Below the pieces are notes generated by a model that saw nothing but the letters and a program-made list of their open reading frames with translations, did no database searches and was not told the DNA's origin. This document shows positions 23,540 to 32,883 of a stretch of DNA of 38,418 nt, one piece after another (the first letter of the stretch is position 1; every line of letters starts with the position of its first letter). The translations under genes were made by a program, and so were the position numbers. This DNA is from an uncultured Chelatococcus sp. (lineage in GTDB: Bacteria; Pseudomonadota; Alphaproteobacteria; Rhizobiales; Beijerinckiaceae): NCBI GenBank assembly GCA_937863995.1, contig CALMIK010000005.1, forward strand, positions 1-38,418, given 5' to 3'.

Positions 23540-23619
23540 CGGCGGAAAGCGTCGCGAGAGACCGCGCAGGGTTGCTGCATGACGTGGCGCATCGCCGATG
23601 CCTGCCACGCGGGAGTGCC

Positions 23620-25437
23620 ATGATGTCGTCGCGTCCCATTGCCGAATCCCACGTCCCGCCGGAAGGCCACCCATCGCGCCCGGGCGCGGGGGGCGGAGAA
23701 GGAGGCCGGACGCCAGCCGGGCCGTCCTTCGTCGATCTCTTCACGCCCAAGCTCGTCACAGTGCTGCGCGAGGGCTACACCTTGGCGCATTTCAAGGCCG
23801 ACGCCGTCGCCGGCCTGACGGTGGCGATCGTCGCGCTGCCGCTGTCGATGGCTATCGCCATCGCGTCGGGCGTGGGGCCGGAGCGGGGGCTGTACACGGC
23901 CATCATCGGCGGCTTCCTCGTGTCGCTGCTGGGCGGCAGCCGGTTCCAGATCGGCGGTCCGGCCGGCGCGTTCATCGTGCTCGTGGCCGCCACCGTGAGC
24001 GCTCAGGGGGTGGAGGGGCTCATCCTCGCCACGCTGCTGTCGGGCATCCTGTTGGTGCTCGTCGGGCTGCTGCGGCTCGGCACCTTTATCAAATATATTC
24101 CTTATCCGGTCACGGTGGGCTTTTCGGCCGGTATCGCAGTCATCATCTTCATCAGCCAGATCAAGGACTTCTTCGGGCTGACCCTCGCCGGTCCCGAGCC
24201 GTCGCCCGTCTTCGAGAAGCTGTCGGCGCTCGCCGCCGCCCTGCCGACGTTCAACGTCACCGCCTTCCTGCTCGCGGGCGCCACGGTTGCGGCCATCATC
24301 GGGCTGCGCGAGTATCGGCCCCGCCTGCCGGGGCTGCTCATCGTGGTGGCGGTCGCCGCGCTGGTGACATGGGCGTTCGATCTGCCGGTCGATACCATCG
24401 GCACGCGGTTCGGTGGCATTCCGCAGCAGTTGCCGGCGCCGCAACTGCCGGCCATCACCATCGACAAACTGCTGGCGGCCCTTCCCGCTGCGGTCGCGTT
24501 CACGCTGCTCGGCAGCATCGAGAGCCTGCTGTCGGCGGTGGTCGCCGACACCATGACCGGCCGCCGGCATCGTTCCAATTGCGAGCTGGTGGCGCAGGGG
24601 GTTGCGAACGCCGCTTCGGCGCTTTTCGGCGGATTCTGCGTCACGGGCACCATCGCCCGCACCGCCACCAACGTGCGCGCGGGCGCGCACGGGCCGGTGG
24701 CCGGCATGCTGCATGCGGTGTTCCTGCTGCTTTTCATCCTGCTGCTGGCCCCGCTTGCTTCCTTCATTCCGCTGGCCGCGCTTGCGGGCGTGCTGGCGAC
24801 TGTTGCCTGGAACATGGTGGAGAAGCACGCCATTTCCGTGCTGCTGCGCGCCTCGCGCGGCGACGGCGTGGTGCTGGCGGCGACGTTCGTGCTGACGGTT
24901 TTTCGCGATGTGGTCGAGGGCATCGTCGTCGGCTTTACGTTGAGCTCGCTGCTGTTCCTGCACCGCATGGCCCAGTCGGTCGAGGTGGAGAACGCCGCCT
25001 CCCTGCTGCACGGCACGGAGGACCAGTCCGACACGGAAGATGCGCGCGAGTTCGCGCCCTACGATGCCGGCGAGGCGAGCGATCCCGATGTCGTGGTATC
25101 GCGCATTTCCGGCGCCTTCTTCTTCGGTGCGGCGGCAAGCGTCGGCACCACGCTCGACCAGATCGCCCGCCGGCCCAAGGCGTATGTGATCGACTTTTCG
25201 GCGGTGCCGTTCCTCGATTCGACGGCGGCTTCCACCATCGAGGGCTTCGTGCGCAAGGCCAACGGGCGCGGAGCGCTCATCTCGATTTCGGGGGCGCGGC
25301 CCGGCGTGCGCCGCACGCTGCTGCTCCATGGCGTCCGCCATCCGCTGGTGCATTTCAAGGCCAATGTCCGAGACGCCGTCGCCGACGCGCATGCGGCTGT
25401 CCGCGGCGCGCGGGAGCAGGAGACGGCGCGGACGTAA
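23620..25437 (+). CDS. SulP-family anion transporter with STAS domain
   Basis: A 605-residue inner-membrane protein. After a hydrophilic N-terminus come about ten or more membrane segments starting near residue 57 (AVAGLTVAIVALPLSMAIAI, ASGVGPERGLYTAIIGGFLV, GGPAGAFIVLVAATVS). A cytoplasmic STAS domain lies at about residues 485-590, with VIDFSAVPFLDSTAASTIEG. Family members move sulfate, bicarbonate or other anions; the substrate here is unknown. The ATG at 23620 has GGGAG upstream; the open frame from 23242 runs over the XRE gene and is rejected. It lies 80 bases downstream of the XRE regulator and probably forms an operon with it. Confidence 0.94.
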   Translation: MMSSRPIAESHVPPEGHPSRPGAGGGEGGRTPAGPSFVDLFTPKLVTVLREGYTLAHFKADAVAGLTVAIVALPLSMAIAIASGVGPERGLYTAIIGGFLVSLLGGSRFQIGGPAGAFIVLVAATVSAQGVEGLILATLLSGILLVLVGLLRLGTFIKYIPYPVTVGFSAGIAVIIFISQIKDFFGLTLAGPEPSPVFEKLSALAAALPTFNVTAFLLAGATVAAIIGLREYRPRLPGLLIVVAVAALVTWAFDLPVDTIGTRFGGIPQQLPAPQLPAITIDKLLAALPAAVAFTLLGSIESLLSAVVADTMTGRRHRSNCELVAQGVANAASALFGGFCVTGTIARTATNVRAGAHGPVAGMLHAVFLLLFILLLAPLASFIPLAALAGVLATVAWNMVEKHAISVLLRASRGDGVVLAATFVLTVFRDVVEGIVVGFTLSSLLFLHRMAQSVEVENAASLLHGTEDQSDTEDAREFAPYDAGEASDPDVVVSRISGAFFFGAAASVGTTLDQIARRPKAYVIDFSAVPFLDSTAASTIEGFVRKANGRGALISISGARPGVRRTLLLHGVRHPLVHFKANVRDAVADAHAAVRGAREQETART

Positions 25438-25859
25438 GCCTATCCGGCCGTGCGCTGCTCGACCGGCGTTTGCCGCCGCTCCCCAAAACGTGATTCCCCT
25501 GCCGCCGAAGGGCGGGTAAACAGGGGCTGGCGATGTTTTGGCGCCCCCGGCGCGGGATTTCGTCGCCTTTTGCGGGTGATGGAGGCAAATGCCTTCCTCG
25601 CCGGTGACAGAAATTTTACCATCCCGTGTCAAGCCTGATGAGACCACGGACGTGGCGCCGGCGTCGGCATCGGCCGGAGCGGGCGAGATCAGGGCAGGTT
25701 GGGGCGCGCCGTGTTGGCGGCCATCGCGCAGCCCGCGCTGATCGGTGAAAATTCTTGCGAGCTTGCGGTCGGCACGACGTGTGGACCGGACGTGGGCTGC
25801 TTTGGTAAAAAAGTTGATGTCCGGCAGCGCGCGCCGGCTGGAAAGGGTATGATGCGGCC
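25438..25859. other. Intergenic region with nested dyads
   Basis: This 422-base gap between the SulP and IalB-family genes holds the structured element at 25483-25541. Several open frames cross it on both strands, but they have the Arg/Ala/Pro-rich composition of shadows and none has a good ribosome-binding site. The promoter of the IalB gene should lie in the right part. Confidence 0.4.
25483..25541. repeat. Three-tier nested inverted repeat
   Basis: Three stems are nested: CCAAAAC (25483-25489) with GTTTTGG (25535-25541), CCCCTG (25496-25501) with CAGGGG (25521-25526), and CCGCC (25502-25506) with GGCGG (25511-25515). No T-run follows on either strand, so a simple terminator is unlikely. 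It may be an extragenic palindromic repeat or a structured RNA. Confidence 0.5.
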
Positions 25860-26402
25860 ATGATTCGATTGACTTCGACACGTCCCCTGGCGGGCCTTCT
25901 CGCAGCCTCGGTTCTCGCATTCGCGTTGCCGGCCGCGCCGGCAAGGGCGCAGGCCCCGGCGGGCTCGGTGCTCGCGGGTACTTTCTCCGACTGGAGCGTC
26001 TACACCTCGCAGCAGGGCAACGCGAAGGTGTGTTACGCCGTGACCCAGCCCAAGACGCGGCTGCCGGCTGGACTCAACCGCGATCCGGGCTATCTCTTCG
26101 TTTCGTCGCGCCCGGCGGATAACGTGCGCAATGAGTTCAGCCTGGTGATGGGCTTCCCCACCCGCCCGGGGCAGGACGCCCAGGCCGTCATTAACGGCGG
26201 CGCTACTTTCGCCCTCGTCACGTCCGGCGCGAATGTCTGGGTGAAGGACGCAGCCCAGGAAGCGGCGCTGCTGGCGGCCCTGCGCGGCGGCTCGAAGCTC
26301 ACCATCCGCTCCACTTCGGCGCGCGGTTCGTCCCTCACCGATGAATACTCGCTTGCCGGCGTGAGCGCGGCGCTGCAGCGCCTGGCGCGCGAGTGCCCCT
26401 GA
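25860..26402 (+). CDS. Invasion-associated locus B (IalB) family protein
   Basis: A 180-residue periplasmic protein with a signal peptide (LAGLLAASVLAFALPAAPAR, then AQA) and the IalB-type core: GTFSDWSVYTSQQGNAKVCY, then VTQPKTRLP, VMGFPTRPGQDAQAVINGG and SLTDEYSLAGVSAALQRLAR. IalB was named in Bartonella for invasion of red cells, but the family is widespread in harmless Hyphomicrobiales, so the name says little about lifestyle. Two cysteines (VCY and ARECP) may form a disulfide. The start is the first ATG before the signal peptide. Confidence 0.9.
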   Translation: MIRLTSTRPLAGLLAASVLAFALPAAPARAQAPAGSVLAGTFSDWSVYTSQQGNAKVCYAVTQPKTRLPAGLNRDPGYLFVSSRPADNVRNEFSLVMGFPTRPGQDAQAVINGGATFALVTSGANVWVKDAAQEAALLAALRGGSKLTIRSTSARGSSLTDEYSLAGVSAALQRLARECP

Positions 26403-26569
26403 CCGTTTCGCGGATGACGGTCGAAGCCTCTGGTTATTTGGGCGGGAGCGTGCTATAGGCGCGCTTTCGTAAACAGGCGGCTGTCTTGCTGGCCGGGCCC
26501 GACCCGGACGGACGACTTGCCGCACAGAGGCGTTCGGCAGCATCCGGGCGCGGGACGGATGGGTTCGGC

Positions 26570-27919
26570 ATGACGACGGCGGCGGTTGCGCCCGGCATCG
26601 CACACGGCAACAAGACGGCAGGCGGCACGTTGACAGCGGACGCGCGGGAAGCGCGTGCGCTCATGTCGCGCGTCGGCGCCTTGCCGGCTCTCGCGCCGGC
26701 GGCCGCGCCGCTGCCCTCGCTCCTCGGCATGACACGTCAGGGCCTGCGCGATGCGCTTGCGGCCATCGGCGTGCCCGAGCGCGAGCTGAAGATGCGCGTC
26801 ACCCAGCTGTGGCACTGGATCTATCTGCGCGGCGTCCACAATTTCGACGCCATGAGCAACATCGCCAAGGGCCTGCGCACGACCCTCGCGACGCATTACA
26901 CGCTGGAGCGTCCGCGCGTCGTCACCGAGCAGGTGTCGAGCGATGGCACCCGCAAATGGCTCATCCGCATGCCCTCCACCGGCCCGCATGACCGCGGCGC
27001 GGAGATCGAGTGCGTCTACATTCCCGAGGTCGACCGCGGCACCCTGTGCGTATCGAGCCAGGTGGGCTGCACGCTGAACTGCACCTTCTGCCACACCGGC
27101 ACCCAGCGCCTGGTGCGTAATCTCACTGTCGCCGAGATCGTGGCGCAGGTCGTCGTGGCGCGCGACATGCTGGGCGACTGGCCGGAGGCCGCGCCGCCCG
27201 AGAACGGCTTCGTGCCGACCGACGGCAGCCGCTATGTGTCGAACATCGTGCTGATGGGCATGGGCGAGCCGCTCTACAATTTCGACAACGTGCGCGATGC
27301 GATGGATGTCGTCGCCGACGGCGAGGGCATGTCGATCGGCCGCCGGCGCATCACGCTCTCCACCTCGGGCGTCGTGCCGACGATCGAGCGCGCGGGCGCG
27401 GAAATCGGCTGCATGCTGGCGATTTCGCTGCACGCGGTGCGCGACGACCTGCGCAACGAGCTGGTGCCGCTCAACAAGAAGTATCCGATCGCCGAGCTGC
27501 TCGACGCGTGCCGCGCCTATCCCGGCCTGTCGAACGCACGCCGCATCACCTTCGAATACGTCATGCTGAAGGGCGTCAACGACACGCCCGCCGATGCGCG
27601 TGAACTCGTGCGGCTGCTGAAGGGCATTCCGGCCAAGATCAATCTCATTCCGTTCAATCCGTGGCCGGGCACCAAGTATGAGTGCTCCGACTGGGAGACG
27701 ATCGAGCGGTTTTCCGACATCGTGTTCCGCGCCGGCTACGCCAGCCCCGTGCGCACGCCGCGCGGCCGCGACATCCTCGCCGCCTGCGGTCAGTTGAAGA
27801 GCGAAACCGAGAAGATGCGCGCCCGCGCCCGTCTGATGCTCGAGAACGGCATGACTGAGAATGCCCTGCCGGAAGGCGAGTCCTTGGCCGCTGACGTTGA
27901 GGATAAAGCACACAATTGA
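26570..27919 (+). CDS. rlmN: Dual-specificity 23S rRNA/tRNA adenine-C2 methyltransferase
   Basis: A radical-SAM enzyme that methylates C2 of A2503 in 23S rRNA and A37 in some tRNAs. The iron-sulfur motif CTLNCTFC gives C167, C171 and C174. The two further catalytic cysteines are visible at about C160 (TLCVSSQ) and C406 (ILAACGQL). [13 protein letters not shown] and [20 protein letters not shown] are family signatures. It has 449 residues, somewhat longer than the E. coli enzyme because of a low-complexity N-terminus. The ATG at 26570 is preferred; the frame is open to 26486. It follows the IalB gene after 167 bases. Confidence 0.95.
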   Translation: MTTAAVAPGIAHGNKTAGGTLTADAREARALMSRVGALPALAPAAAPLPSLLGMTRQGLRDALAAIGVPERELKMRVTQLWHWIYLRGVHNFDAMSNIAKGLRTTLATHYTLERPRVVTEQVSSDGTRKWLIRMPSTGPHDRGAEIECVYIPEVDRGTLCVSSQVGCTLNCTFCHTGTQRLVRNLTVAEIVAQVVVARDMLGDWPEAAPPENGFVPTDGSRYVSNIVLMGMGEPLYNFDNVRDAMDVVADGEGMSIGRRRITLSTSGVVPTIERAGAEIGCMLAISLHAVRDDLRNELVPLNKKYPIAELLDACRAYPGLSNARRITFEYVMLKGVNDTPADARELVRLLKGIPAKINLIPFNPWPGTKYECSDWETIERFSDIVFRAGYASPVRTPRGRDILAACGQLKSETEKMRARARLMLENGMTENALPEGESLAADVEDKAHN

Positions 27920-28039
27920 TTGCGGCGGCATTGTGTCCGGTGAATAATTCGTGTTCACTGTGCGCGGCTGCAGCAACGTTGTTTAGCATAAATCTACGGA
28001 AGAATGACCTTGATTAGCCAAACGCAGAGGATTTCAGGA

Positions 28040-28630
28040 ATGGCGGCATCCTCCCGCAGCCGGGTTTTTATTGTTATCGGCGTCGTTCTTGTTCTCGCTT
28101 TGGCTTTCGCGGGTGCGCGCTTCATGAATGTTCCTCAGGCGGAGAGCCGCGCGCTCAATGCCTGGGAGGAGGTTCAGCGCCAGTTCCTGATGCGGGCTTA
28201 TCTCACCCAGGACGTCATCGACGCCGTGCGCACGGTCAACCCGACGCGCACCGACCTTATCGATGCGCTGGAGGCGCGGCGCCAGCAGATCATCGCGGCG
28301 CCGCTGGACGATGCCGCTCCCCGTTCGCAGGAAAGCTTTCATGCCTATCTGGCGAAGCAGGAGGCGCTGTCGGCGGAGCTGGTGCGGGTGCTCGACATGC
28401 TGCAGTTCTTCCCCGAACTTCGGATCGTGCCGCCGGTCAGCACGGTGCTGGGCCGGCTCGCCCAGAGCGAGAGCCGCATCGTCGTGGCGCGCAGCGATTA
28501 CGTACGCGCTGCCGACGCATACAACCGGATGGTGACGAACATTCCCACCCGCTGGTTCGCCGGCCTCGTCGAGCCGGACGCCCTGCCGCTCGTGACGAAC
28601 TTCGACACACCCGAAGCGGCCGGAAGCTGA
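28040..28630 (+). CDS. LemA-like membrane-anchored protein
   Basis: A 196-residue protein with one N-terminal membrane segment (VFIVIGVVLVLALAFAGARF) and a helical extracytoplasmic part. The pattern NAWEEVQRQFLMRAYLTQDV and, near the end, AADAYNRMVTNIPTRWFAG is like divergent members of the LemA family, whose function is unknown. The ATG at 28040 has AGAGGA upstream; an ATG at 28004 would add 12 residues and also has a nearby GGAAG. It stands alone between rlmN and an intergenic repeat. Confidence 0.65.
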   Translation: MAASSRSRVFIVIGVVLVLALAFAGARFMNVPQAESRALNAWEEVQRQFLMRAYLTQDVIDAVRTVNPTRTDLIDALEARRQQIIAAPLDDAAPRSQESFHAYLAKQEALSAELVRVLDMLQFFPELRIVPPVSTVLGRLAQSESRIVVARSDYVRAADAYNRMVTNIPTRWFAGLVEPDALPLVTNFDTPEAAGS

Positions 28631-28663
28631 ACTCCCCACACCATTGCGTGATGCCGGGCTAAG

Positions 28664-28765
28664 GCGTTTTCAAGCAAAGTGGATGCCGCTTTGCGTGAAG
28701 AAAGCGCGTTAACTCAGAAAGCTGAAGCATTTTTGCGTTTCAACGAAACGTCGAAATGCTTTAAC
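28664..28765. repeat. Structured intergenic repeat element
   Basis: The left part, GCGTTTTCAAGCAAAGTGGA to GAAGAAAGCGCGTTAA, contains the dyad GCAAAG (28674-28679) / CTTTGC (28689-28694). The right part is a nested hairpin: AAGCATTT (28725-28732) with AAATGCTT (28754-28761), enclosing CGTTT/AAACG. This two-part layout resembles an abundant intergenic repeat of Hyphomicrobiales genomes, recalled from general knowledge of such sequences. Only one copy is in this window. Confidence 0.6.
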
Positions 28766-28832
28766 CCGCCATTAGCGCCATCTTCACCTTTGCCCCGCAT
28801 CGTGCGCGTGAGAGCCGGATGGAAGGCGAGGT

Positions 28833-29132
28833 ATGGGTTTTCTGGCGCGCTTTGCGATCTGCATCGGCATCGTCTACTGGTTCTCGCCGGAGCCGGTGGG
28901 CTATCGCGCCGATTATGCCATGCGCCATGAGCGCGAGCGCGCCGTGGAGGTGCTGACCGCTCTCACCGTTCTGGGAGGGCGGGGGGACGTTTCCCGCGAC
29001 GAGATCGAGGCGGCGGCGGTCAAGGCCGGGCAGGCGCTGGCCGTGCTGGACCCCGAAACCCGCCGTATGCTGATAGAGCGCTACTTCGGTCCCGGCGGAG
29101 CCGGCGCGCCGGTGCAAGGGCTCGTCAATTGA
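28833..29132 (+). CDS. Small membrane-associated hypothetical protein (99 aa)
   Basis: A 99-residue protein with an N-terminal hydrophobic segment (MGFLARFAICIGIVYWFSPE) that is either a membrane anchor or a signal. A soluble helical part follows, ending LDPETRRMLIERYFGPG. I do not recognise the family, although small proteins of this shape are common in Hyphomicrobiales. GAGG lies shortly before the ATG. It is followed by a bidirectional terminator-like hairpin and then the convergent DAHP synthase gene. Confidence 0.65.
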   Translation: MGFLARFAICIGIVYWFSPEPVGYRADYAMRHERERAVEVLTALTVLGGRGDVSRDEIEAAAVKAGQALAVLDPETRRMLIERYFGPGGAGAPVQGLVN

Positions 29133-29206
29133 TCAGTTGATGAAGAGCGCCTGACAAAGCTGCGCGGCCAGTCTCAGGTCCAAAATTTATTGAGCATTCC
29201 AACTGA

Positions 29207-29230
29207 AAGGGCCGGCTTGCGCCGGCCCTT
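29207..29230. terminator. Perfect hairpin between convergent genes
   Basis: AAGGGCCGGC at 29207-29216 pairs perfectly with GCCGGCCCTT at 29221-29230 around the loop TTGC. It lies between the stop of the 99-residue gene and the stop of the DAHP synthase gene. The T-runs are short on both sides, so it probably ends transcription from both directions, with limited certainty. Confidence 0.7.
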
Positions 29231-29252
29231 GTCGTATCGGTGAGGGTGCAGC

Positions 29253-30638
29253 TTACTCGGCTGCTTCCGCCGGCGTGTGGGGCGCCCTGAGCAGGCGCTC
29301 CTGCTTCAGCCGCTCCGCCACCAGGAAGGTAACGTCGAGCGCCTGTTCCGCGTTGAGGCGCGGATCGCAGTGGGTGTGGTAGCGGTCCGAGAGATTGTCG
29401 GCCGTCAGCGGCCGCCCGCCGCCGGTGCACTCCGTGACGTTGCGCCCGGTCATCTCCAGGTGGATACCGCCCGCGTGCGTACCCTCGGCGTGGTGCACGT
29501 CGAAGAAGGTGGCGATCTCGCCCACGATGCGCTCGAAGGGACGCGTCTTGTAGCCGTTGGCGGTGACGGTGTTGCCGTGCATCGGATCACACGACCACAC
29601 CACCGAGCGGCCTTCCGCCTTCACCGCGCGCACGAGGGCGGGCAGGTGCGCCTCGACCTTGTCCGAGCCGAAGCGCGCGATCAGCGTCAGGCGGCCGGGC
29701 TCGTTGGCGGGGTTCAGCGCGTCGATGAGGCGCAGCAGCTCGTCGGCGCTCAGCGAGGGACCGCACTTGAGGCCGATCGGGTTCTTGATGCCGCGGAAGT
29801 ACTCGACATGCGCGTGGTCGAGCTGGCGCGTGCGGTCGCCGATCCACAGCATGTGACCCGATGTCGCATACCAGTCGCCGGAGGTGGAATCGACGCGCGT
29901 CAGCGCTTCCTCATAGCCGAGCAGCAGCGCCTCGTGGCTGGTATAGAGCTGGGTGGCGCGCATTTCCGGGCTCGATTCCGCATCGATGCCGCAGGCGCGC
30001 ATGAAGTCGAGCGCCTCGGTGATGCGGTCGGCGATTTCGCGGTAGCGGTCCGACAGCGGGCTGTCCTTGACGAAGCCGAGCATCCAGCGGTGGGCGTTGT
30101 CGAGGTTGGCGTAGCCGCCGTTGGTGAAGGCGCGCAGCAGGTTCAGCGTCGCCGCCGACTGGCGGAACGCCTTCAGCTGCCGGTGCGGATCGGGCGTGCG
30201 CGCGGATTCGGAGAAGGCGATGCCGTTGACGATGTCGCCCCGGTAGCTCGGCAGGCTCACGCCGTCGATCGTCTCGTTGGGCGAGGAGCGCGGCTTGGCG
30301 AACTGGCCGGCCACGCGGCCCACCTTCACCACCGGCAGGCCGCCGGCATAGGTGAGCACCACCGCCATCTGCAGGAACAGACGCAGGAAATCGCGGATGT
30401 TGTCTGCCGAATGCTCGGCGAAACTCTCGGCGCAATCGCCGCCCTGCAGCAGGAACGCCTTGCCTTCGGCCACCTTCGCGAGCTGGCGCTTGAGCTGGCG
30501 CGCCTCGCCGGCGAAAACGAGCGGCGGAAAGGTCGACAGCTGCTCTTCGACAGCCGCCAGCGCCTGTGCGTCGGGATAGGAGGGCACCTGCTGGATAGGC
30601 TTCGATCTCCAGCTCGATGGCGTCCAACGCTCCGTCAT
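29253..30638 (-). CDS. Class II 3-deoxy-7-phosphoheptulonate synthase
   Basis: The first enzyme of the shikimate pathway, condensing phosphoenolpyruvate and erythrose 4-phosphate to DAHP. It has 461 residues. The class II (plant-like) sequence is evident: [19 protein letters not shown] at the start, [14 protein letters not shown] at about 63-76, then [16 protein letters not shown] and [28 protein letters not shown] binds metal and substrate. The gene is complete. It stands alone, with a 131-base gap to the glutathione reductase gene upstream on the same strand. Confidence 0.95.
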   Translation of the reverse strand: MTERWTPSSWRSKPIQQVPSYPDAQALAAVEEQLSTFPPLVFAGEARQLKRQLAKVAEGKAFLLQGGDCAESFAEHSADNIRDFLRLFLQMAVVLTYAGGLPVVKVGRVAGQFAKPRSSPNETIDGVSLPSYRGDIVNGIAFSESARTPDPHRQLKAFRQSAATLNLLRAFTNGGYANLDNAHRWMLGFVKDSPLSDRYREIADRITEALDFMRACGIDAESSPEMRATQLYTSHEALLLGYEEALTRVDSTSGDWYATSGHMLWIGDRTRQLDHAHVEYFRGIKNPIGLKCGPSLSADELLRLIDALNPANEPGRLTLIARFGSDKVEAHLPALVRAVKAEGRSVVWSCDPMHGNTVTANGYKTRPFERIVGEIATFFDVHHAEGTHAGGIHLEMTGRNVTECTGGGRPLTADNLSDRYHTHCDPRLNAEQALDVTFLVAERLKQERLLRAPHTPAEAAE

Positions 30639-30769
30639 GACACGCTCTCCCTTGACAAGGTAATCATACGGGCGGGGCCTGACCTCGGCGCCCGCCCGAA
30701 AGAAGTTTTCAGCTTATATACGGATATAAACATCGCGCAACAAAATGCCACCCGCGCAGGCGCGACCTC

Positions 30770-32137
30770 TCAGGCCACGGGCGTGCGCATGGTGACGAGC
30801 TCTTCCGCGCTGGTGGGGTGGACGGCGATGGTGCGGTCGAAATCCGCCTTGGTCGCGCCCATGGTGACGGCGATGCCGGCAAGCTGCGCCATCTCGCCCG
30901 CCGCTTCGCCTGCGATGTGGACACCGAGCACGCGATCGGTTTGCCGGTCGACGATGATCTTCATCAGCATGCGCTCGCTGCTGCCCGACAGCGCCGCGTG
31001 CAGCGGCCGGAAGCTGGTGCGGAAGATCGCGATGTCGAGATCGCGTGCGCGCGCCTGCGCCTCTGTGATACCGACGGTGCCGATCTCGGGGGTGGAGAAA
31101 ACGGCGGTCGGGATGATCGAGTGATCCACCTGCCAGCTCTTGCCGCCGAAAACGGTGTCGGCGAAGGCATGTCCCTCGCGGATGGCGACAGGCGTCAGGT
31201 TGGCCCGGCCCGTCACGTCGCCCACCGCGTAGATGGAGGGCACGCTGGTTTGCGAAAAGCCGTCGACGGCGATGGAGCCAGTGGGGTTTAGCGCCACGCC
31301 CGCTTGCTCCAGCCCGAGGCCGGCGATGTTGGGTTTGCGGCCGATGGCGGACATGACCGCGTCGAACACGGCGGTGGTGCCATCGGACAGGCGGGCTTCG
31401 ATCGCCGCGCCGTCAGGCGTGCGCGCGAGGCTCGCGACCGTGCGCCCGGGCAGCAGGCGGATGCCGCGCGCCTCGTAAGCGGTCTCGATTGCGGCGACCA
31501 CGTCCGCGTCGAAGCCGCGCAGCAGGTTCGTGCCGCGAAAGACCAGGGACGCCTCGGCACCGAGGCCAGCGAAAATGCCCGCGAACTCAACCGCGATGTA
31601 GCCGGCGCCGATGACGAGCACCCGCCGGGGCAGGGCAGGCAGGTCGAACGCCTCGTTGGAGGTGATTGCAAGCTCGAAGCCGGGAAACGTCGTGTCGATG
31701 ACCGGCGTGGCGCCCGTCGCGACGAGGATGTGCGCGGCGCGGATGCGCTCGCCGGTGGCGAGGACGTGGACCGTGTGCGCATCCTCGATGACGGCGCGGC
31801 TCCGGAGGATCGTCACGCCGGCGAGTTCGAGATTGTGCGCATAGATGCCTTCGAGGCGGGTGATCTCGGCATCCTTGTTGCGGATCAGCGCCGGCCAGTC
31901 GAACGCGGCCGGTCCGTTGCTCCATCCGAAGCCCGCCGCGCCGGCGGCATGAGCCGGGAAGCGGCTGGCATGGACGAGGATCTTCTTGGGCACGCAGCCG
32001 CGGATGACGCAGGTGCCGCCGTAGCGATATTCCTCGGCCAGCATCACCTTCGCGCCGTGGCCGGCTGCGATCCGCGCGGCGCGCACGCCGCCCGATCCGC
32101 CACCGATGACGAAAAGATCGACGTCGAATGATGCCAT
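30770..32137 (-). CDS. gor: Glutathione-disulfide reductase
   Basis: An NADPH-dependent flavoenzyme that reduces oxidised glutathione in the cytoplasm. It has 455 residues. The FAD-binding motif FVIGGGSGGVRAARIAAGHG is at the N-terminus. The redox-active disulfide lies in GGTCVIRGCVPKKI (Cys pair five residues apart). The NAD(P)-binding motif RVLVIGAGYIAVEFAGIFAG is in the middle, and HPTSAEELVTMRTP near the end supplies the catalytic His and Glu. The ATG at 32137 is chosen since the FAD motif starts about ten residues later; the frame open to 32257 runs into the neighbouring gene. The DUF2059 gene lies 79 bases upstream on the same strand. Confidence 0.94.
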   Translation of the reverse strand: MASFDVDLFVIGGGSGGVRAARIAAGHGAKVMLAEEYRYGGTCVIRGCVPKKILVHASRFPAHAAGAAGFGWSNGPAAFDWPALIRNKDAEITRLEGIYAHNLELAGVTILRSRAVIEDAHTVHVLATGERIRAAHILVATGATPVIDTTFPGFELAITSNEAFDLPALPRRVLVIGAGYIAVEFAGIFAGLGAEASLVFRGTNLLRGFDADVVAAIETAYEARGIRLLPGRTVASLARTPDGAAIEARLSDGTTAVFDAVMSAIGRKPNIAGLGLEQAGVALNPTGSIAVDGFSQTSVPSIYAVGDVTGRANLTPVAIREGHAFADTVFGGKSWQVDHSIIPTAVFSTPEIGTVGITEAQARARDLDIAIFRTSFRPLHAALSGSSERMLMKIIVDRQTDRVLGVHIAGEAAGEMAQLAGIAVTMGATKADFDRTIAVHPTSAEELVTMRTPVA

Positions 32138-32216
32138 GATGAAACGCTCCGAACGCGATGCTCCGAGAAAACCGCCGCGGCGTGTGTTCAGCGGCGGTGC
32201 TTGTCTTCCGTGCGGC

Positions 32217-32783
32217 TCAGATTTCGTGGCCGCGCTTGCGCATTTCCTCGCGCACACGCGAAATCACGAAGGCCGAAACGTCGCCAACCCATGTGTTCAG
32301 CGCGGAGAACAGGTCGTCGAGCACCAGCGGCTGCGTGGCGACGTACTGCTGGCCGGCGGTCGAGCGGAAGAACTCGCGGATCTGGACGAGCGTCTCTTCG
32401 TTGATGCGGGTGGCGAGAATGCGCGCCGACGTGTTCAGGATCTCGTCCTTGCGCGTCTCCAGCTCGGGCTTCAGCTGATCGAGAACCGCGTTCAGGTCGC
32501 CCGAGATCTCGGGGCGGGTGATGAACGTCTGCCGCACCTGGTCGCCGAACGTGGGCAGCAGGCCGTCGAAGGTGCGCCCCATGCCCGACAGCATGACCAC
32601 GTCGCGCGCCACGTCGATGTGGCTCTGCGCCAGGTTGGTGGCAGCGGCAGTGGCGGGCGTCTGTGCGGGCTGCTGCGCCTGCGCGCCGGTGCCGACCGCC
32701 ACGCCGGACGATGCGAGCGCCGCGAAGGCGAGGGCGCGAAGCGCGTTGCGGCCGAGGGGAAAGCGTTTCACGAGACGTTGCAT
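32217..32783 (-). CDS. DUF2059-domain secreted protein
   Basis: A 188-residue protein with a signal peptide (ALRALAFAALASSGVAVGTG, then AQA) and an Ala/Thr/Pro-rich linker. The DUF2059 region follows: RDVVMLSGMGRTFDGLLPTF, LETRKDEILNTSARILATRI and QIREFFRSTAGQQYVATQPL. The family is periplasmic or secreted and of unknown function. The ATG at 32783 starts directly before the signal peptide; the longer frame to 33221 runs antisense-like through rpiA and is rejected. It lies between rpiA and gor, all on the minus strand. Confidence 0.9.
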   Translation of the reverse strand: MQRLVKRFPLGRNALRALAFAALASSGVAVGTGAQAQQPAQTPATAAATNLAQSHIDVARDVVMLSGMGRTFDGLLPTFGDQVRQTFITRPEISGDLNAVLDQLKPELETRKDEILNTSARILATRINEETLVQIREFFRSTAGQQYVATQPLVLDDLFSALNTWVGDVSAFVISRVREEMRKRGHEI

Positions 32784-32883
32784 GGATGATCTCCCAGAAT
32801 GTGCGCGGCTTAGCAGATTATTTGCCGATCCGTAAGCCCGCCATCCCGTGTTCTGGTTCATGACGCCGCCGACGTGCGGCCTG

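Noticed and set aside
23005..25944. A 979-codon open frame on the minus strand opposite the SulP gene
   Set aside because: The SulP transporter with STAS domain is certain on the plus strand; the minus frame is Arg/His/Gln/Asp-rich shadow sequence typical of high-GC DNA.
29277..31124. A 615-codon plus-strand frame opposite DAHP synthase and glutathione reductase
   Set aside because: Both minus-strand genes have complete catalytic motifs; the plus frame has shadow composition.
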